Of a stretch of DNA of 64,000 bases, positions 18,753 through 27,449 are shown piece by piece; the stretch's first letter is position 1; every line of letters begins with the position of its first letter. The translations under genes were made by a program, and so were the position numbers. A model generated the notes under the pieces. That model ran no database searches. It saw nothing but the letters and a program-made list of their open reading frames with translations, and was not told where the DNA came from. The DNA is from Azospirillum brasilense (lineage in GTDB: Bacteria; Pseudomonadota; Alphaproteobacteria; Azospirillales; Azospirillaceae), in contig NZ_VITI01000012.1 in NCBI RefSeq assembly GCF_007827795.1, positions 102,393 through 166,392 on the forward strand, in the 5' to 3' direction.

Positions 18753-19178
18753 TCATCCCGCCATGACTCCGGCGTTCAGCAGCGCGACGGCGATCTGGAG
18801 CCCGGCCAGCGCCGTGCCCGCGGCGACGTTGCCGGATTCGATCATGGCGCGCAGGTCGCGGAACAGCCAAATGGCGATCAGGAAGGTAATCAACTGCAGC
18901 ACCAGGGCAACCGACCCCCAGATCAGGATGTCCACCAGGACGAGGCTGGTCGCCAGCGTCGCCGCCAGCGGGATCGCCAGCGCCACCAGCGTGCCGCCCA
19001 GCACCACACCGGCGGCCTGGTTGCCGCTCGCCAGCAGGTCGCGCTCGTGCAGCGGCGTGACCGCGACGTAGACGGCCACCCCGATCAGAAACAGAGCCAG
19101 GGTCGCTCCGAAATGCAGAAGCAGCAGCGGCAGGCCGGATTCGAGGCCTTGCAGGATTTGCGCGACGCTGGTGTCCAT
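18753..19178 (-). CDS. yjfL: DUF350-family membrane protein (YjfL-like)
   Basis: A 141-residue integral membrane protein with four hydrophobic segments, matching DUF350. A conserved charged pattern (TPLHERDLLASGNQAAGVVLGG) lies between helices 1 and 2, and RDLRAMIESGNVAAGTALAG before helix 4; the repeated GN-AAG motif reflects an internal duplication. GGAAGA precedes the start by 5-6 bases. Middle gene of the yjfK-yjfL-yjfJ-like operon; it ends 31 bases before the PspA-like gene. Function unknown beyond envelope association. Confidence 0.8.
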   Translation of the reverse strand: MDTSVAQILQGLESGLPLLLLHFGATLALFLIGVAVYVAVTPLHERDLLASGNQAAGVVLGGTLVALAIPLAATLATSLVLVDILIWGSVALVLQLITFLIAIWLFRDLRAMIESGNVAAGTALAGLQIAVALLNAGVMAG

Positions 19179-19204
19179 GGTGTCTTCCATACGGGCTGGC
19201 GGGA

Positions 19205-20884
19205 TCAGGCGAGAGAAAGTGAGGCGGGGTTGACGTCGATGCCGGCGCGGACCTCTACCCACGCCTCGCCGCCGTCCTCCACCGCCGCCGCCAGCACATA
19301 TTCGGTCCGGGGCGCGGGGTCCGCGGCGCCGGTGGGGGCGGCGTAGAGCATGGCGGTCAGGCGGCGGGTGCGGCTGCCGCGGTGGTCGGTCAGCGTCTCG
19401 TCGAAGGTGATGGGAGCGATGCGGGACGCGCCGGGCGACCACAGCCGCCCGTACAGCTTGCCGTCCTTGGTCTGGAACTGCGGGTAGCCGATCATCCCGT
19501 CGCCAGGGTCCAGCCAGAAGCCCCATTCGTCGTTGTCGGTGGGGTGGACCTCGTCCAGAACGCTGAACCAGCGGCATTCGTCCGGCGCGCCCCCGGCTCC
19601 CAGATGAAGCTGGTAGAAGCCGCGCCCGCCCGGAAGATACAGCCGGTGCAGCGTCACGCCGCCTCCCGTCAGCGTGCCCACGGCCTCCACGCTGACCATC
19701 GTGCCGGCTCCCTCCGGCGCCACGGCCTTGATCGCGCCGCCGCCCAACAGGAAGGGCGTGGGATCGGGCGTCAGCGTCATGCCCACGCGGAACAGCGACG
19801 GTTCGTAGGAGGCGCCGGTGGCCTTGGCCTTGACGATGCCGGCGGCGGTACTCCAGGGCGAACGGGTCATGGCGGAACCTCCGGAGCGGGAGCCCGACGA
19901 GCGGCGGCGCAGCACGGTCACGGCCACCACCATCCCCCCGACGAGCAGAATCAGAAGGAGCAAGGTGCCCATGCCTCCCCCGGAATCACCCGAGGAAGAC
20001 GGCGTCTCCGGCGCGGCCTGCGCGACGTCGCGCGGGATGTCCGGCGGCAGGTAGCCGGGATCGCGCGGACGGTCGTCCTGCGCGCGGAGGCGGGTGTCGA
20101 GATCGTCCAGGCGACGGCGCAGGTCGGGGTCGTCCTGCGCGCGCCGCTCCGCTTCCGCGCGCCATTCCGCGTAGCCGGGGTCGCCCTGGTGGTTGTGGAA
20201 CCAGTCGGCGTAGCCGGGGCGCGACAGATTGTCGAGCAGGAACCACAGGAACAGCCCATTCCACAGGCCGAAGCTGGGACGGCTGCCATAGGCCCAGCCC
20301 GGCGGGCGCCAGCCGCCGTACCAGCCGCCCGGCCCATAGCCGCCGGTACGCCGCTGCCCCCAGCCCGAGCCGGAGTTGCCGCCGCCCTGCCACCCTCCCC
20401 CGCCCCAGCCGGTCCCGGAGCCAGAGCCGGAACGGGGAGGCGGCGCGGCGACCGGCGGGGTGCGTTCCCGCTGTTGCTGTTGCTGCTGCTGTTGCTGCTG
20501 CGCTCGGTAGCGGTCCAGCGCCTCGCCGCTCGACCGCCGCGACACGCCCAGATCGCCACCGCCGGACGGCGCCCCGCCTGGCAAGCCGTAGGACGGCCCG
20601 CTCTTGGGCCGGCTGTAGCCGCCGCTGCCGGTGGACGGCGCGCGCGACGGGGCGGAGCGGGTGGAGAAGGACGGGGTACGCACGGACGGGCGGCTGTATC
20701 CCCCGCTGGAACTGCGCCCCCCACCGGCCCGCGCCTCCGCCGCCTGCGGCCAAAGCAGCGCGGCGGTGGCCGCGGCCAGCCCGACGGGCACCGCCGCGGG
20801 GATGGCGGCGGGCAGCGGCTGGAGCGGAGCCAGCGCCAGAAGAAGGCTCAGGAACCGGGCGGCGATCCGGTTCCGAATGGGCAT
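19205..20884 (-). CDS. yjfK: DUF2491 protein with exported low-complexity N-terminus (YjfK-like)
   Basis: A 559-residue protein. Residues about 1-55 include a signal/anchor segment, followed by a Gly/Ser/Gln-rich region with a run of ten glutamines, a second membrane helix near residues 305-325 (GTLLLLILLVGGMVVAVTV), and a C-terminal DUF2491 domain (WFSVLDEVHPTDNDEWGFWLDPGDGMIG). E. coli YjfK is only about 220 residues, so this version has gained a long extracytoplasmic low-complexity extension. Start choice is uncertain: upstream in-frame GTG (20956) and ATGs lie in a short repeat and lack a clear ribosome site. Confidence 0.72.
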   Translation of the reverse strand: MPIRNRIAARFLSLLLALAPLQPLPAAIPAAVPVGLAAATAALLWPQAAEARAGGGRSSSGGYSRPSVRTPSFSTRSAPSRAPSTGSGGYSRPKSGPSYGLPGGAPSGGGDLGVSRRSSGEALDRYRAQQQQQQQQQQRERTPPVAAPPPRSGSGSGTGWGGGGWQGGGNSGSGWGQRRTGGYGPGGWYGGWRPPGWAYGSRPSFGLWNGLFLWFLLDNLSRPGYADWFHNHQGDPGYAEWRAEAERRAQDDPDLRRRLDDLDTRLRAQDDRPRDPGYLPPDIPRDVAQAAPETPSSSGDSGGGMGTLLLLILLVGGMVVAVTVLRRRSSGSRSGGSAMTRSPWSTAAGIVKAKATGASYEPSLFRVGMTLTPDPTPFLLGGGAIKAVAPEGAGTMVSVEAVGTLTGGGVTLHRLYLPGGRGFYQLHLGAGGAPDECRWFSVLDEVHPTDNDEWGFWLDPGDGMIGYPQFQTKDGKLYGRLWSPGASRIAPITFDETLTDHRGSRTRRLTAMLYAAPTGAADPAPRTEYVLAAAVEDGGEAWVEVRAGIDVNPASLSLA

Positions 20885-20956
20885 GGGGCCAGGGGACATG
20901 GAACCAGGGGGCGTGGAGCCAGAGGGCATGGGGCCTGCGCGGTGCCGTGGATGCAC

Positions 20957-21356
20957 AGCCGGAACACCCTACATGCCCAATTGTTCGCCATCAACCTCTT
21001 CGCCGACGGGCTAGTCATGGTGATGCGACGGCCTGCGCAGAAACCCCGCCGGGGCGTTCATTGCAAAAACGATGAGGAATTCAGCAAATCGACACCCCTC
21101 CACAAGCCCGGCGGGAGCAAGTTGTAATACCACTTCTATGGCCGGCGCCTGAAAACGTGTCGCAGGCGGAGCGTTGACTTGACGACTCCCAAGGCGGCGA
21201 CGTAAGACATCTCCGTTCCGCGGAAGTTCCTTCCGGAATGGAAGGACCGGCGGCGTGGGAAGACGCCGCAAGGGCAAAAAAGCCGGGTCCGCGAGCGCGC
21301 CCCTGGGTCGGGGAATCGGACGACTGTTGAGCAACCTTGGATGAGAGGATCGCACC
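20957..21356. promoter_or_regulatory. acnB promoter and leader region
   Basis: This 400-base gap between the divergent yjfK-like gene and acnB has no coding frame I trust. A plausible promoter is TTGACT/TTGACG (21174-21184) followed by TAAGAC (21203-21208), leaving a leader of about 140 bases before the GTG of acnB. Confidence 0.35.
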
Positions 21357-23942
21357 GTGCTTGAAGCTTACCGCCAGCATGTCGCTGAGCGTGCCGCGCT
21401 CGGAATTCCCGCCCTGCCGCTTTCGGCCAAGCAGACCGAGGAGCTGGTCGACCTTCTCCTGAACCCGCCGCAGGGCGAGGAAGCCTTCCTGGTCGATCTC
21501 ATCACGCACCGCGTTCCGGCGGGCGTCGACGACGCCGCCAAGGTCAAGGCCGCCTTCCTGGCCTCGCTCGCCAAGGGCAACGAGACCTCGCCGCTGATCT
21601 CCAAGGTCAAGGCGACGGAGCTGCTGGGCACCATGCTCGGCGGCTTCAACATCAAGCCGCTGATCGACCTGCTGGGCGACGCCGAGTGCGGCGAGGCCGC
21701 CGCCGCCGGCCTGAAGACCACGCTGCTGATGTTCGACTACTTCCACGACGTCAAGGAGCTGGCCGACAAGGGCAACGCCAACGCCAAGGCGGTGATCCAG
21801 TCCTGGGCCGACGCGGAGTGGTTCACCAGCCGCCCGGCCGTCCCGGAAAGCCTGACGCTGACCATCTTCAAGGTGTCGGGCGAGACCAACACCGACGACC
21901 TGTCGCCGGCCCCGGACGCCTGGTCGCGCCCGGACATCCCGCTGCACGCCCTGGCCATGCTGAAGAACCCGCGCCCCGGCATCGTGCCGGAGGAAGCCGG
22001 CGTTCGCGGCCCGATCAAGCAGCTTGAGGATCTGAAGGCCAAGGGCAACCTCGTCGCCTATGTCGGCGACGTGGTCGGCACCGGCTCCTCGCGCAAGTCG
22101 GCCACCAACTCCGTGCTGTGGTGGACGGGGGAGGACATTCCCTACGTCCCGAACAAGCGCTTCGGCGGCGTCTGCCTGGGCTCCAAGATCGCCCCGATCT
22201 TCTACAACACGATGGAAGACGCCGGCGCCCTGCCGATCGAGCTCGACGTCTCGCAGATGGAGACGGGCGACACGGTCGAGCTGCGCCCCTACGAGGGCAA
22301 GGCCCTGAAGAACGGCGCGGTGATCGCCGAGTTCACCGTCAAGTCCGACGTGATCTTCGACGAGGTGCGCGCCGGCGGCCGCATCCCGCTGATCATCGGC
22401 CGTGGCCTGACCGCCCGTGCGCGTGAGGCGCTGGGCCTCGCCCCGTCGACCCTGTTCCGTCTGCCGTCCTCCCCGGTGGACAGCGGCAAGGGCTTCACGC
22501 TCGCCCAGAAGATGGTCGGCCGCGCGGTCGGTCTGGCGGAAGGCCAGGGCGTGCGTCCGGGCACCTATTGCGAGCCGAAGATGACAACGGTCGGCTCGCA
22601 GGACACCACCGGCCCGATGACCCGCGACGAGCTGAAGGATCTGGCCTGCCTCGGCTTCTCCGCCGATCTGGTCATGCAGTCCTTCTGCCACACCGCGGCC
22701 TATCCGAAGCTGGTGGACGTCAAGACCCACCGTGAGCTGCCGAACTTCATCTCGACCCGCGGCGGCGTCGCCCTGCGTCCGGGCGACGGCGTGATCCACT
22801 CCTGGCTGAACCGCCTGCTGCTGCCGGACACGGTGGGCACCGGCGGCGACAGCCACACCCGCTTCCCCATCGGCATCAGCTTCCCCGCCGGCTCGGGCCT
22901 CGTCGCCTTCGCCGCCGCGACCGGCGTCATGCCGCTGGACATGCCGGAATCGGTGCTGGTCCGCTTCAAGGGCACGCTGCAGCCGGGCGTCACGCTGCGT
23001 GACCTCGTCAACGCGATCCCGCTCTACGCCATCCGCCAGGGCCTGCTGACGGTGGAGAAGAAGGGCAAGAAGAACATCTTCTCCGGCCGCATCCTGGAGA
23101 TCGAGGGTCTGCCCGAGCTGAAGGTGGAACAGGCGTTCGAACTGTCCGACGCCTCCGCCGAGCGCTCCGCCGCCGCCTGCACCGTCCGGCTCAACAAGGA
23201 GCCGATCATCGAGTACATGCGCTCCAACATCACCCTGATGAAGTGGATGATCGCGAACGGGTACGAGGACGCCCGGACGCTCGGCCGCCGCATCAAGGCG
23301 ATGGAGGACTGGATCGCCAACCCGTCGCTGCTGGAGCCGGACGCCGACGCCGAGTACGCCGCGGTGATCGAGATCGATCTGGCCGACATCAAGGAGCCGA
23401 TCGTCGCTTGCCCGAACGACCCGGACGACGTGAAGCTGCTGTCGGAAGTTGCCGGCGACAAGATCGACGAGGTCTTCATCGGCTCCTGCATGACCAACAT
23501 CGGCCACTTCCGCGCCGCCGGCAAGATCCTGGACGGGAAGACCGACATCCCGACCCGCCTGTGGATCGCCCCGCCGACCAAGATGGACGCCCAGATCCTG
23601 ACCGAGGAAGGCTATTACGGCGTTCTCGGCAAGTCGGGGGCCCGCATGGAGATGCCCGGCTGTTCGCTGTGCATGGGCAACCAGGCGCAGATCCGCAAGG
23701 GCTCGACGGCCATCTCGACCTCGACCCGCAACTTCCCGAACCGCCTGGGCATCGACACCCGCGTCTATCTCGGCTCCGCCGAGCTGTCGGCCGTCGCCGC
23801 CCTGCTGGGCAAGCTGCCGACCCCGGCCGAGTATCTGGAGCAGGTGAGCGTCGTTAACCAGAAGGCCGGCGACATCTACCGCTACATGAACTTCGACCAG
23901 ATCAAGGAGTTCCAGGACGTCGCCGACACGGTCGCCGCCTGA
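21357..23942 (+). CDS. acnB: Aconitate hydratase B
   Basis: An 861-residue bifunctional aconitase B, the TCA-cycle enzyme that isomerises citrate and isocitrate (also 2-methylaconitate in many bacteria). The AcnB domain order is visible: an N-terminal HEAT-like region, the swivel domain (VGTGSSRKSATNSVLW), then the 4Fe-4S catalytic part with FCHTAAYPK, GGDSHTRFPIGISFPAGSG and the cluster cysteines in GSCMTNIGHFRAAG and PGCSLCMGNQ. Length is normal (E. coli 865). A GTG start follows GAGAGG. Codon usage is strongly biased, fitting high expression. AcnB apo-protein is an iron-responsive RNA binder in E. coli. Confidence 0.97.
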   Translation: MLEAYRQHVAERAALGIPALPLSAKQTEELVDLLLNPPQGEEAFLVDLITHRVPAGVDDAAKVKAAFLASLAKGNETSPLISKVKATELLGTMLGGFNIKPLIDLLGDAECGEAAAAGLKTTLLMFDYFHDVKELADKGNANAKAVIQSWADAEWFTSRPAVPESLTLTIFKVSGETNTDDLSPAPDAWSRPDIPLHALAMLKNPRPGIVPEEAGVRGPIKQLEDLKAKGNLVAYVGDVVGTGSSRKSATNSVLWWTGEDIPYVPNKRFGGVCLGSKIAPIFYNTMEDAGALPIELDVSQMETGDTVELRPYEGKALKNGAVIAEFTVKSDVIFDEVRAGGRIPLIIGRGLTARAREALGLAPSTLFRLPSSPVDSGKGFTLAQKMVGRAVGLAEGQGVRPGTYCEPKMTTVGSQDTTGPMTRDELKDLACLGFSADLVMQSFCHTAAYPKLVDVKTHRELPNFISTRGGVALRPGDGVIHSWLNRLLLPDTVGTGGDSHTRFPIGISFPAGSGLVAFAAATGVMPLDMPESVLVRFKGTLQPGVTLRDLVNAIPLYAIRQGLLTVEKKGKKNIFSGRILEIEGLPELKVEQAFELSDASAERSAAACTVRLNKEPIIEYMRSNITLMKWMIANGYEDARTLGRRIKAMEDWIANPSLLEPDADAEYAAVIEIDLADIKEPIVACPNDPDDVKLLSEVAGDKIDEVFIGSCMTNIGHFRAAGKILDGKTDIPTRLWIAPPTKMDAQILTEEGYYGVLGKSGARMEMPGCSLCMGNQAQIRKGSTAISTSTRNFPNRLGIDTRVYLGSAELSAVAALLGKLPTPAEYLEQVSVVNQKAGDIYRYMNFDQIKEFQDVADTVAA

Positions 23943-23950
23943 TCCACTCT

Positions 23951-23990
23951 TCCCCTCCCCTCGCTCAAGCGGGGGGAGGCCGGGAGGGGA
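23951..23990 (+). terminator. GC hairpin downstream of acnB (partial repeat copy)
   Basis: CCCCTCCCC pairs with GGGGGGAGG around a TCGCTCAAGC loop, followed by a further GGGAGGGG. Its composition relates it to the CCCTCCCC repeat family. It lies directly after acnB and probably ends or protects that transcript. Confidence 0.5.
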
Positions 23991-24038
23991 TATCCACAAA
24001 CGGTAGCCGGCCGGCGATCCCTGCGGTAGACTGTCTCC

Positions 24039-24278
24039 ATGAGAACCACCATCGACCGCATTGAAGCCGGCCGCCTGCTTCCTCCGGACGACCTCAAGCG
24101 CCTCGGCCTGTCTCCGCGGCGTCTGCTGCGTGTTGTCCTTGAGACCGTCGACGATGAGGACGACATCTCGATCACCGAGATTAACGCGAAGGGCGGCGCC
24201 TTCAACTATCTTGCCGACGAACCCGACCTCTACTCCGACGCCGACCTCATTGAACGCAATGAAGATTTCGTTCGGTGA
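24039..24278 (+). CDS. Antitoxin of a PemK/MazF-type toxin-antitoxin pair
   Basis: A 79-residue acidic protein encoded immediately before, and overlapping by 20 bases, a PemK/MazF-like toxin gene. The N-terminal part (MRTTIDRIEAGRLLPPDDL, LGLSPRRLLRVVLE) could be a short DNA-binding or dimerisation unit; the acidic C-terminal tail (DDEDDISITEINAKGG, DADLIERNEDFV) is typical of antitoxin tails that wrap the toxin. The exact antitoxin class is not recognised, so the call rests mainly on context, size and charge. Confidence 0.65.
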   Translation: MRTTIDRIEAGRLLPPDDLKRLGLSPRRLLRVVLETVDDEDDISITEINAKGGAFNYLADEPDLYSDADLIERNEDFVR

Positions 24279-24588
24279 CGTGCTGCTTGCACGCTTTCCT
24301 TACACCGACTTGACCGGCGACAAGCGTCGCCCGGTTCTGGTGCTCTCCGCCAACAACGACGGAGAAGACATCGTCGTCTGTGCCATCACGTCACGCCCAC
24401 ACGCCGGTCCCTACGACATTCCGGTTGCCCCGACCGCTGACAATGGCCTCAAAAGCCTGTCGCGCGTTCAATTCGACAAGGTTGCGACGCTCGAACGCAG
24501 CATTGTCGCCGGCCGCCTCGGCAAGCTTCCGGAAGCGTTCATGAACGACCACAAGCCCCTTTTCTTCACGCTGTTCGGCTTCCGATAA
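24259..24588 (+). CDS. PemK/MazF-family endoribonuclease toxin
   Basis: A 109-residue protein of the PemK/MazF fold. Family features are GDVLLARFPYTDLTG, the KRRPVLVLSAN strand-loop, AITSRPHAGPYDIPV, and LSRVQFDKVATLERSIV with the terminal helix. MazF-type toxins cut mRNA at short sequences when the antitoxin is degraded. The ATG at 24259 overlaps the antitoxin end, indicating translational coupling. A following gap and a divergent regulator end the unit. Confidence 0.82.
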   Translation: MKISFGDVLLARFPYTDLTGDKRRPVLVLSANNDGEDIVVCAITSRPHAGPYDIPVAPTADNGLKSLSRVQFDKVATLERSIVAGRLGKLPEAFMNDHKPLFFTLFGFR

Positions 24589-24661
24589 AGGTAAGCACCC
24601 TTCCGGTGCGGCATGGCCTCGGCCGCCCCCCCTCTTTCCAAACGCAACCGCTCTTTCCCAG

Positions 24662-25438
24662 TCAACCAGCCCCCGCCAGATACGCCCTTGGTGACGCCCC
24701 CAATGTCCGCTTGAACATCGTCGTGAAGGCCGCCGGGTTGTCGTAGCCGAGGTCCAGCGCCACCGTCGTCACCGGAACCCCGGCGACCAGCCGCGGCAGG
24801 GCGGACACCAGACAGGCCTGCTGGCGCCATTCCACGAAGCTCAGCCCCGTCTCGCGCCGGAACAGCCGCGTGAAGTTGCGGCGGCTCATGCCCAGCCCGT
24901 CGCTCCACGCCTCGATCGTCACCTGGATCGTCGGCTCCTGCAGGAACCGCCGGCAGCGCTCCGCAAGGGCGGCGTGGGCAGGGAAGGGCAGCGACAGCGG
25001 CTCCACCGGAAGCCGCCGCATCTCGTGCAGAAGCAACGCCATCACCGCGCCGTCGTGGCCGTCCGGATCGTAGTCCACCGGCACATCGAGCGCCCGCGCG
25101 ATCAGGCTGCGGAAGAAGGGCGACAGCGCCACCACCTCGCAACGGCCCGCCATGGTGTCAGCGAGCGCGGGGGCCAGATAGAGGCTCTGCGTCATGACCA
25201 TCCCGATCATGCGGACCTCGTGCGGGACGCCCGGCGGAATCCACAGCCCGCAATGGGGCGGCATCACCCAGCGCCCCTGGGCGGTGGACAGCACCAGTGT
25301 TCCCGTCGCCCCGGACAGCAGTTGCCCCCGCCGGTGCGTGTGGGCGGCCAGCAAGGTGCCGTCCGCGTGATCCTGCCCCAGCGCGATCAGCGGGCTGGGC
25401 GACTCCTCGACCGTGTCGATGCGCAGGTTCCGGACCAT
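24662..25438 (-). CDS. AraC-family regulator
   Basis: A 258-residue AraC-type protein with an N-terminal cupin-like sensor (LAAHTHRRGQLLSGATG, WIPPGVPHEVRMIG) and a C-terminal double helix-turn-helix (MSRRNFTRLFRRETGLSFVEW, ALDLGYDNPAAFTTMFKRTLGASP). The ATG at 25438 is preferred; a longer GTG start lies 48 bases upstream. It is divergent from an MFS exporter, so it probably regulates that gene in response to the exported compound. Confidence 0.87.
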   Translation of the reverse strand: MVRNLRIDTVEESPSPLIALGQDHADGTLLAAHTHRRGQLLSGATGTLVLSTAQGRWVMPPHCGLWIPPGVPHEVRMIGMVMTQSLYLAPALADTMAGRCEVVALSPFFRSLIARALDVPVDYDPDGHDGAVMALLLHEMRRLPVEPLSLPFPAHAALAERCRRFLQEPTIQVTIEAWSDGLGMSRRNFTRLFRRETGLSFVEWRQQACLVSALPRLVAGVPVTTVALDLGYDNPAAFTTMFKRTLGASPRAYLAGAG

Positions 25439-25578
25439 GGCCCAGTCTCGTAAGAAATCGGCCTGACCGCGGTGGCAGGCCGCCACGGCTCACCATAGGC
25501 TGTTGCCCTACACCAAGCAACGCGCCGCCCGCCGGCCAAGCGCCAAACCCGGCCAAGCGCCAAAAAAGGCTTTCCTTC

Positions 25579-26784
25579 GTGACCGACACCACCCTGTCCC
25601 GGCCCAAGGCCGGGGGGACGGCGCTGCCCGTCCTGGGGACGATCAGCGTCTGCCATCTGCTGAACGACCTGATCCAGTCCCTGCTGCCCGCGATCTATCC
25701 GCTTCTGAAGGGCGGATTCGACCTCAGCTTCGCGCAGATCGGCCTGCTCACCCTGACCTACCAGATCACCGCCTCGCTGCTTCAGCCGATCATCGGTCTC
25801 GCCACCGACCGGCGGCCGGCTCCCTACTCCCTGACCATCGGAATGGGGGCGTCGTTGGTCGGGCTGGTCACGCTGGCCTTCGCGCCGAACTACGCGGCTC
25901 TGCTGATCGGGGCGACCCTGCTGGGCTTCGGCTCCTCCGTCTTCCACCCCGAGGCGTCGCGGATCGCCCGTCTGGCCTCCGGCGGGGCGCACGGACTGGC
26001 GCAGTCGCTGTTCCAGGTGGGCGGCAACGCCGGGTCGGCGCTGGGGCCGCTGCTGGCCGCCTACATCATCCTGCCGCGCGGGCAGGAAAGCCTGTCCTGG
26101 TTCGCGCTGGCCGCCCTGGGCGGCATGGCCCTGCTGACCGGCATCGGGCGCTGGTACGCCCGCAGCGACCACGCCCGCCCGGTCCGCCGCGGCGCCGCGG
26201 TCCGTCACCCCGGCCTGACCAGCGGGCAGGTGAACCGGGCGCTGGCCGTGCTGATGGTGCTGATCCTGTCCAAATACGTCTATCTGGCCAGCCTCACCAG
26301 CTACTACACCTTCTTCCTGATGGAGCGCTTCGCCCTGGCGCCGGATTCGGCGCAGCTCTGCCTGTTCGTCTTCCTGGCGGCGGTCGCGATGGGCACGATC
26401 ATCGGCGGGCCGGTCGGCGACCGGATCGGGCGCAAGACGGTCATCTGGGTGTCCATCCTCGGCATCCTGCCCTTCACGCTGCTGCTGCCCCATGTCGGGC
26501 TGACGGCGACGGTCGTGCTCAGCGCGGTGATCGGGCTGGCGCTGGCCTCGGCCTTCCCCGCCATCATCGTCTACGCGCAGGAGCTGATGCCCGGCCGCGT
26601 CGGCATGGTCTCCGGCCTGTTCTTCGGTCTGGCCTTCGGCATCGGAGGCATGGCCGCCGCCGGGCTGGGCGTCCTGGCCGACTGGAAGGGCATCGGCTTC
26701 GTCTTCCAGGCCTGCTCGGTCGTCCCGCTGCTCGGCCTCGCCGCCGCCCTTCTGCCCAACGTTTCCCCGCACAAGGCTTCCTGA
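25579..26784 (+). CDS. MFS efflux transporter, fosmidomycin-resistance (Fsr) type
   Basis: A 401-residue major facilitator with 12 predicted helices. It matches the Fsr branch: SVCHLLNDLIQSLLPAIYPLL at the N-terminus, GSSVFHPEASRIAR after helix 4, and GGPVGDRIGRKTVIW between helices 8 and 9. These proteins export fosmidomycin and other drugs by proton antiport; here the natural substrate is unknown. A GTG start after AAAGG is used. Just upstream a 15-base sequence is directly repeated. Paired with a divergent AraC regulator. Confidence 0.87.
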   Translation: MTDTTLSRPKAGGTALPVLGTISVCHLLNDLIQSLLPAIYPLLKGGFDLSFAQIGLLTLTYQITASLLQPIIGLATDRRPAPYSLTIGMGASLVGLVTLAFAPNYAALLIGATLLGFGSSVFHPEASRIARLASGGAHGLAQSLFQVGGNAGSALGPLLAAYIILPRGQESLSWFALAALGGMALLTGIGRWYARSDHARPVRRGAAVRHPGLTSGQVNRALAVLMVLILSKYVYLASLTSYYTFFLMERFALAPDSAQLCLFVFLAAVAMGTIIGGPVGDRIGRKTVIWVSILGILPFTLLLPHVGLTATVVLSAVIGLALASAFPAIIVYAQELMPGRVGMVSGLFFGLAFGIGGMAAAGLGVLADWKGIGFVFQACSVVPLLGLAAALLPNVSPHKAS

Positions 26785-26865
26785 ACCGTCGACGAGCCGC
26801 GCCGTACCCCTGGCGCGGTGCGTCCCTCGACAAATTCCCGCAATTTCCTCATGGTCATATTGCAA

Positions 26866-26890
26866 ATGCGAATCATTCTTATTATCATTC
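26866..26890. promoter_or_regulatory. Fur-box-like site upstream of flavodoxin
   Basis: An A+T-rich 25-base stretch contains overlapping GAATCATT, TTATTATC and ATCATTC words that match consecutive NAT(A/T)AT hexamers of a Fur box. It lies about 75-100 bases before the flavodoxin ATG, in an otherwise GC-rich context. A fur gene is present at 51080-51529. Confidence 0.65.
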
Positions 26891-26966
26891 TCCTCAGGCC
26901 GGACGTTCTCGCCTTTGCTTGCCGGCCCTGATCCGATTGCCCCACAGGATTGCCCAGAGAGAGACC

Positions 26967-27449
26967 ATGAACGTCACGATCATCTATGGCTCCGACGGCG
27001 GCGCGACCAAGTCGGTCGCCTCGCGCATCGCGAAGAAGATTCAGGGGAAGACCGTCGACATCGCCCGCGCCTCCACCGCGGATTTCGAGAATTGCGACCT
27101 GCTGATCCTCGGCGCGCCGACCTACGGGGTGGGCGATCTGCAATGCGACTGGGAGGCCAATTTCGCCACGCTGAAGGCGGCCAACCTGAACGGCCGGAAG
27201 GTCGCCCTGTTCGGCACCGGCGATCAGGTGACCTACCCGGAGTCCTTCGTGGATGCCATGGGCACCCTCTACGATCAGGTGGTGGCGCAGGGCGGGGTCG
27301 TCGTCGGCTTCACCGACACCACCGGCTACGAGCATTCGGGCTCCACCGCCGAACGTGACGGGCGGTTCGTCGGGCTGGCGCTCGACCAGGACAACCAGTC
27401 CTCCCAAACCGACAAACGGATCACCGCATGGATCAGCCAACTGACGTGA
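26967..27449 (+). CDS. Flavodoxin
   Basis: A 160-residue long-chain flavodoxin, a soluble FMN electron carrier that can replace ferredoxin. Features are the FMN phosphate loop (YGSDGGATKSVASRIA), APTYGVGDLQCDWE for the first isoalloxazine loop and GTGDQVTYPESFVDAM for the second. GAGAGA precedes the start. The Fur-box-like sequence upstream predicts induction under iron shortage. In diazotrophs such flavodoxins can also serve nitrogenase (NifF), but no nif genes are near. The DUF2023 gene overlaps its 3' end. Confidence 0.92.
   Translation: MNVTIIYGSDGGATKSVASRIAKKIQGKTVDIARASTADFENCDLLILGAPTYGVGDLQCDWEANFATLKAANLNGRKVALFGTGDQVTYPESFVDAMGTLYDQVVAQGGVVVGFTDTTGYEHSGSTAERDGRFVGLALDQDNQSSQTDKRITAWISQLT

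Noticed and set aside
21081..23999. 972-residue frame antisense to acnB
   Set aside because: Strong codon bias and perfect AcnB motifs on the plus strand explain the lack of stops on the other strand.
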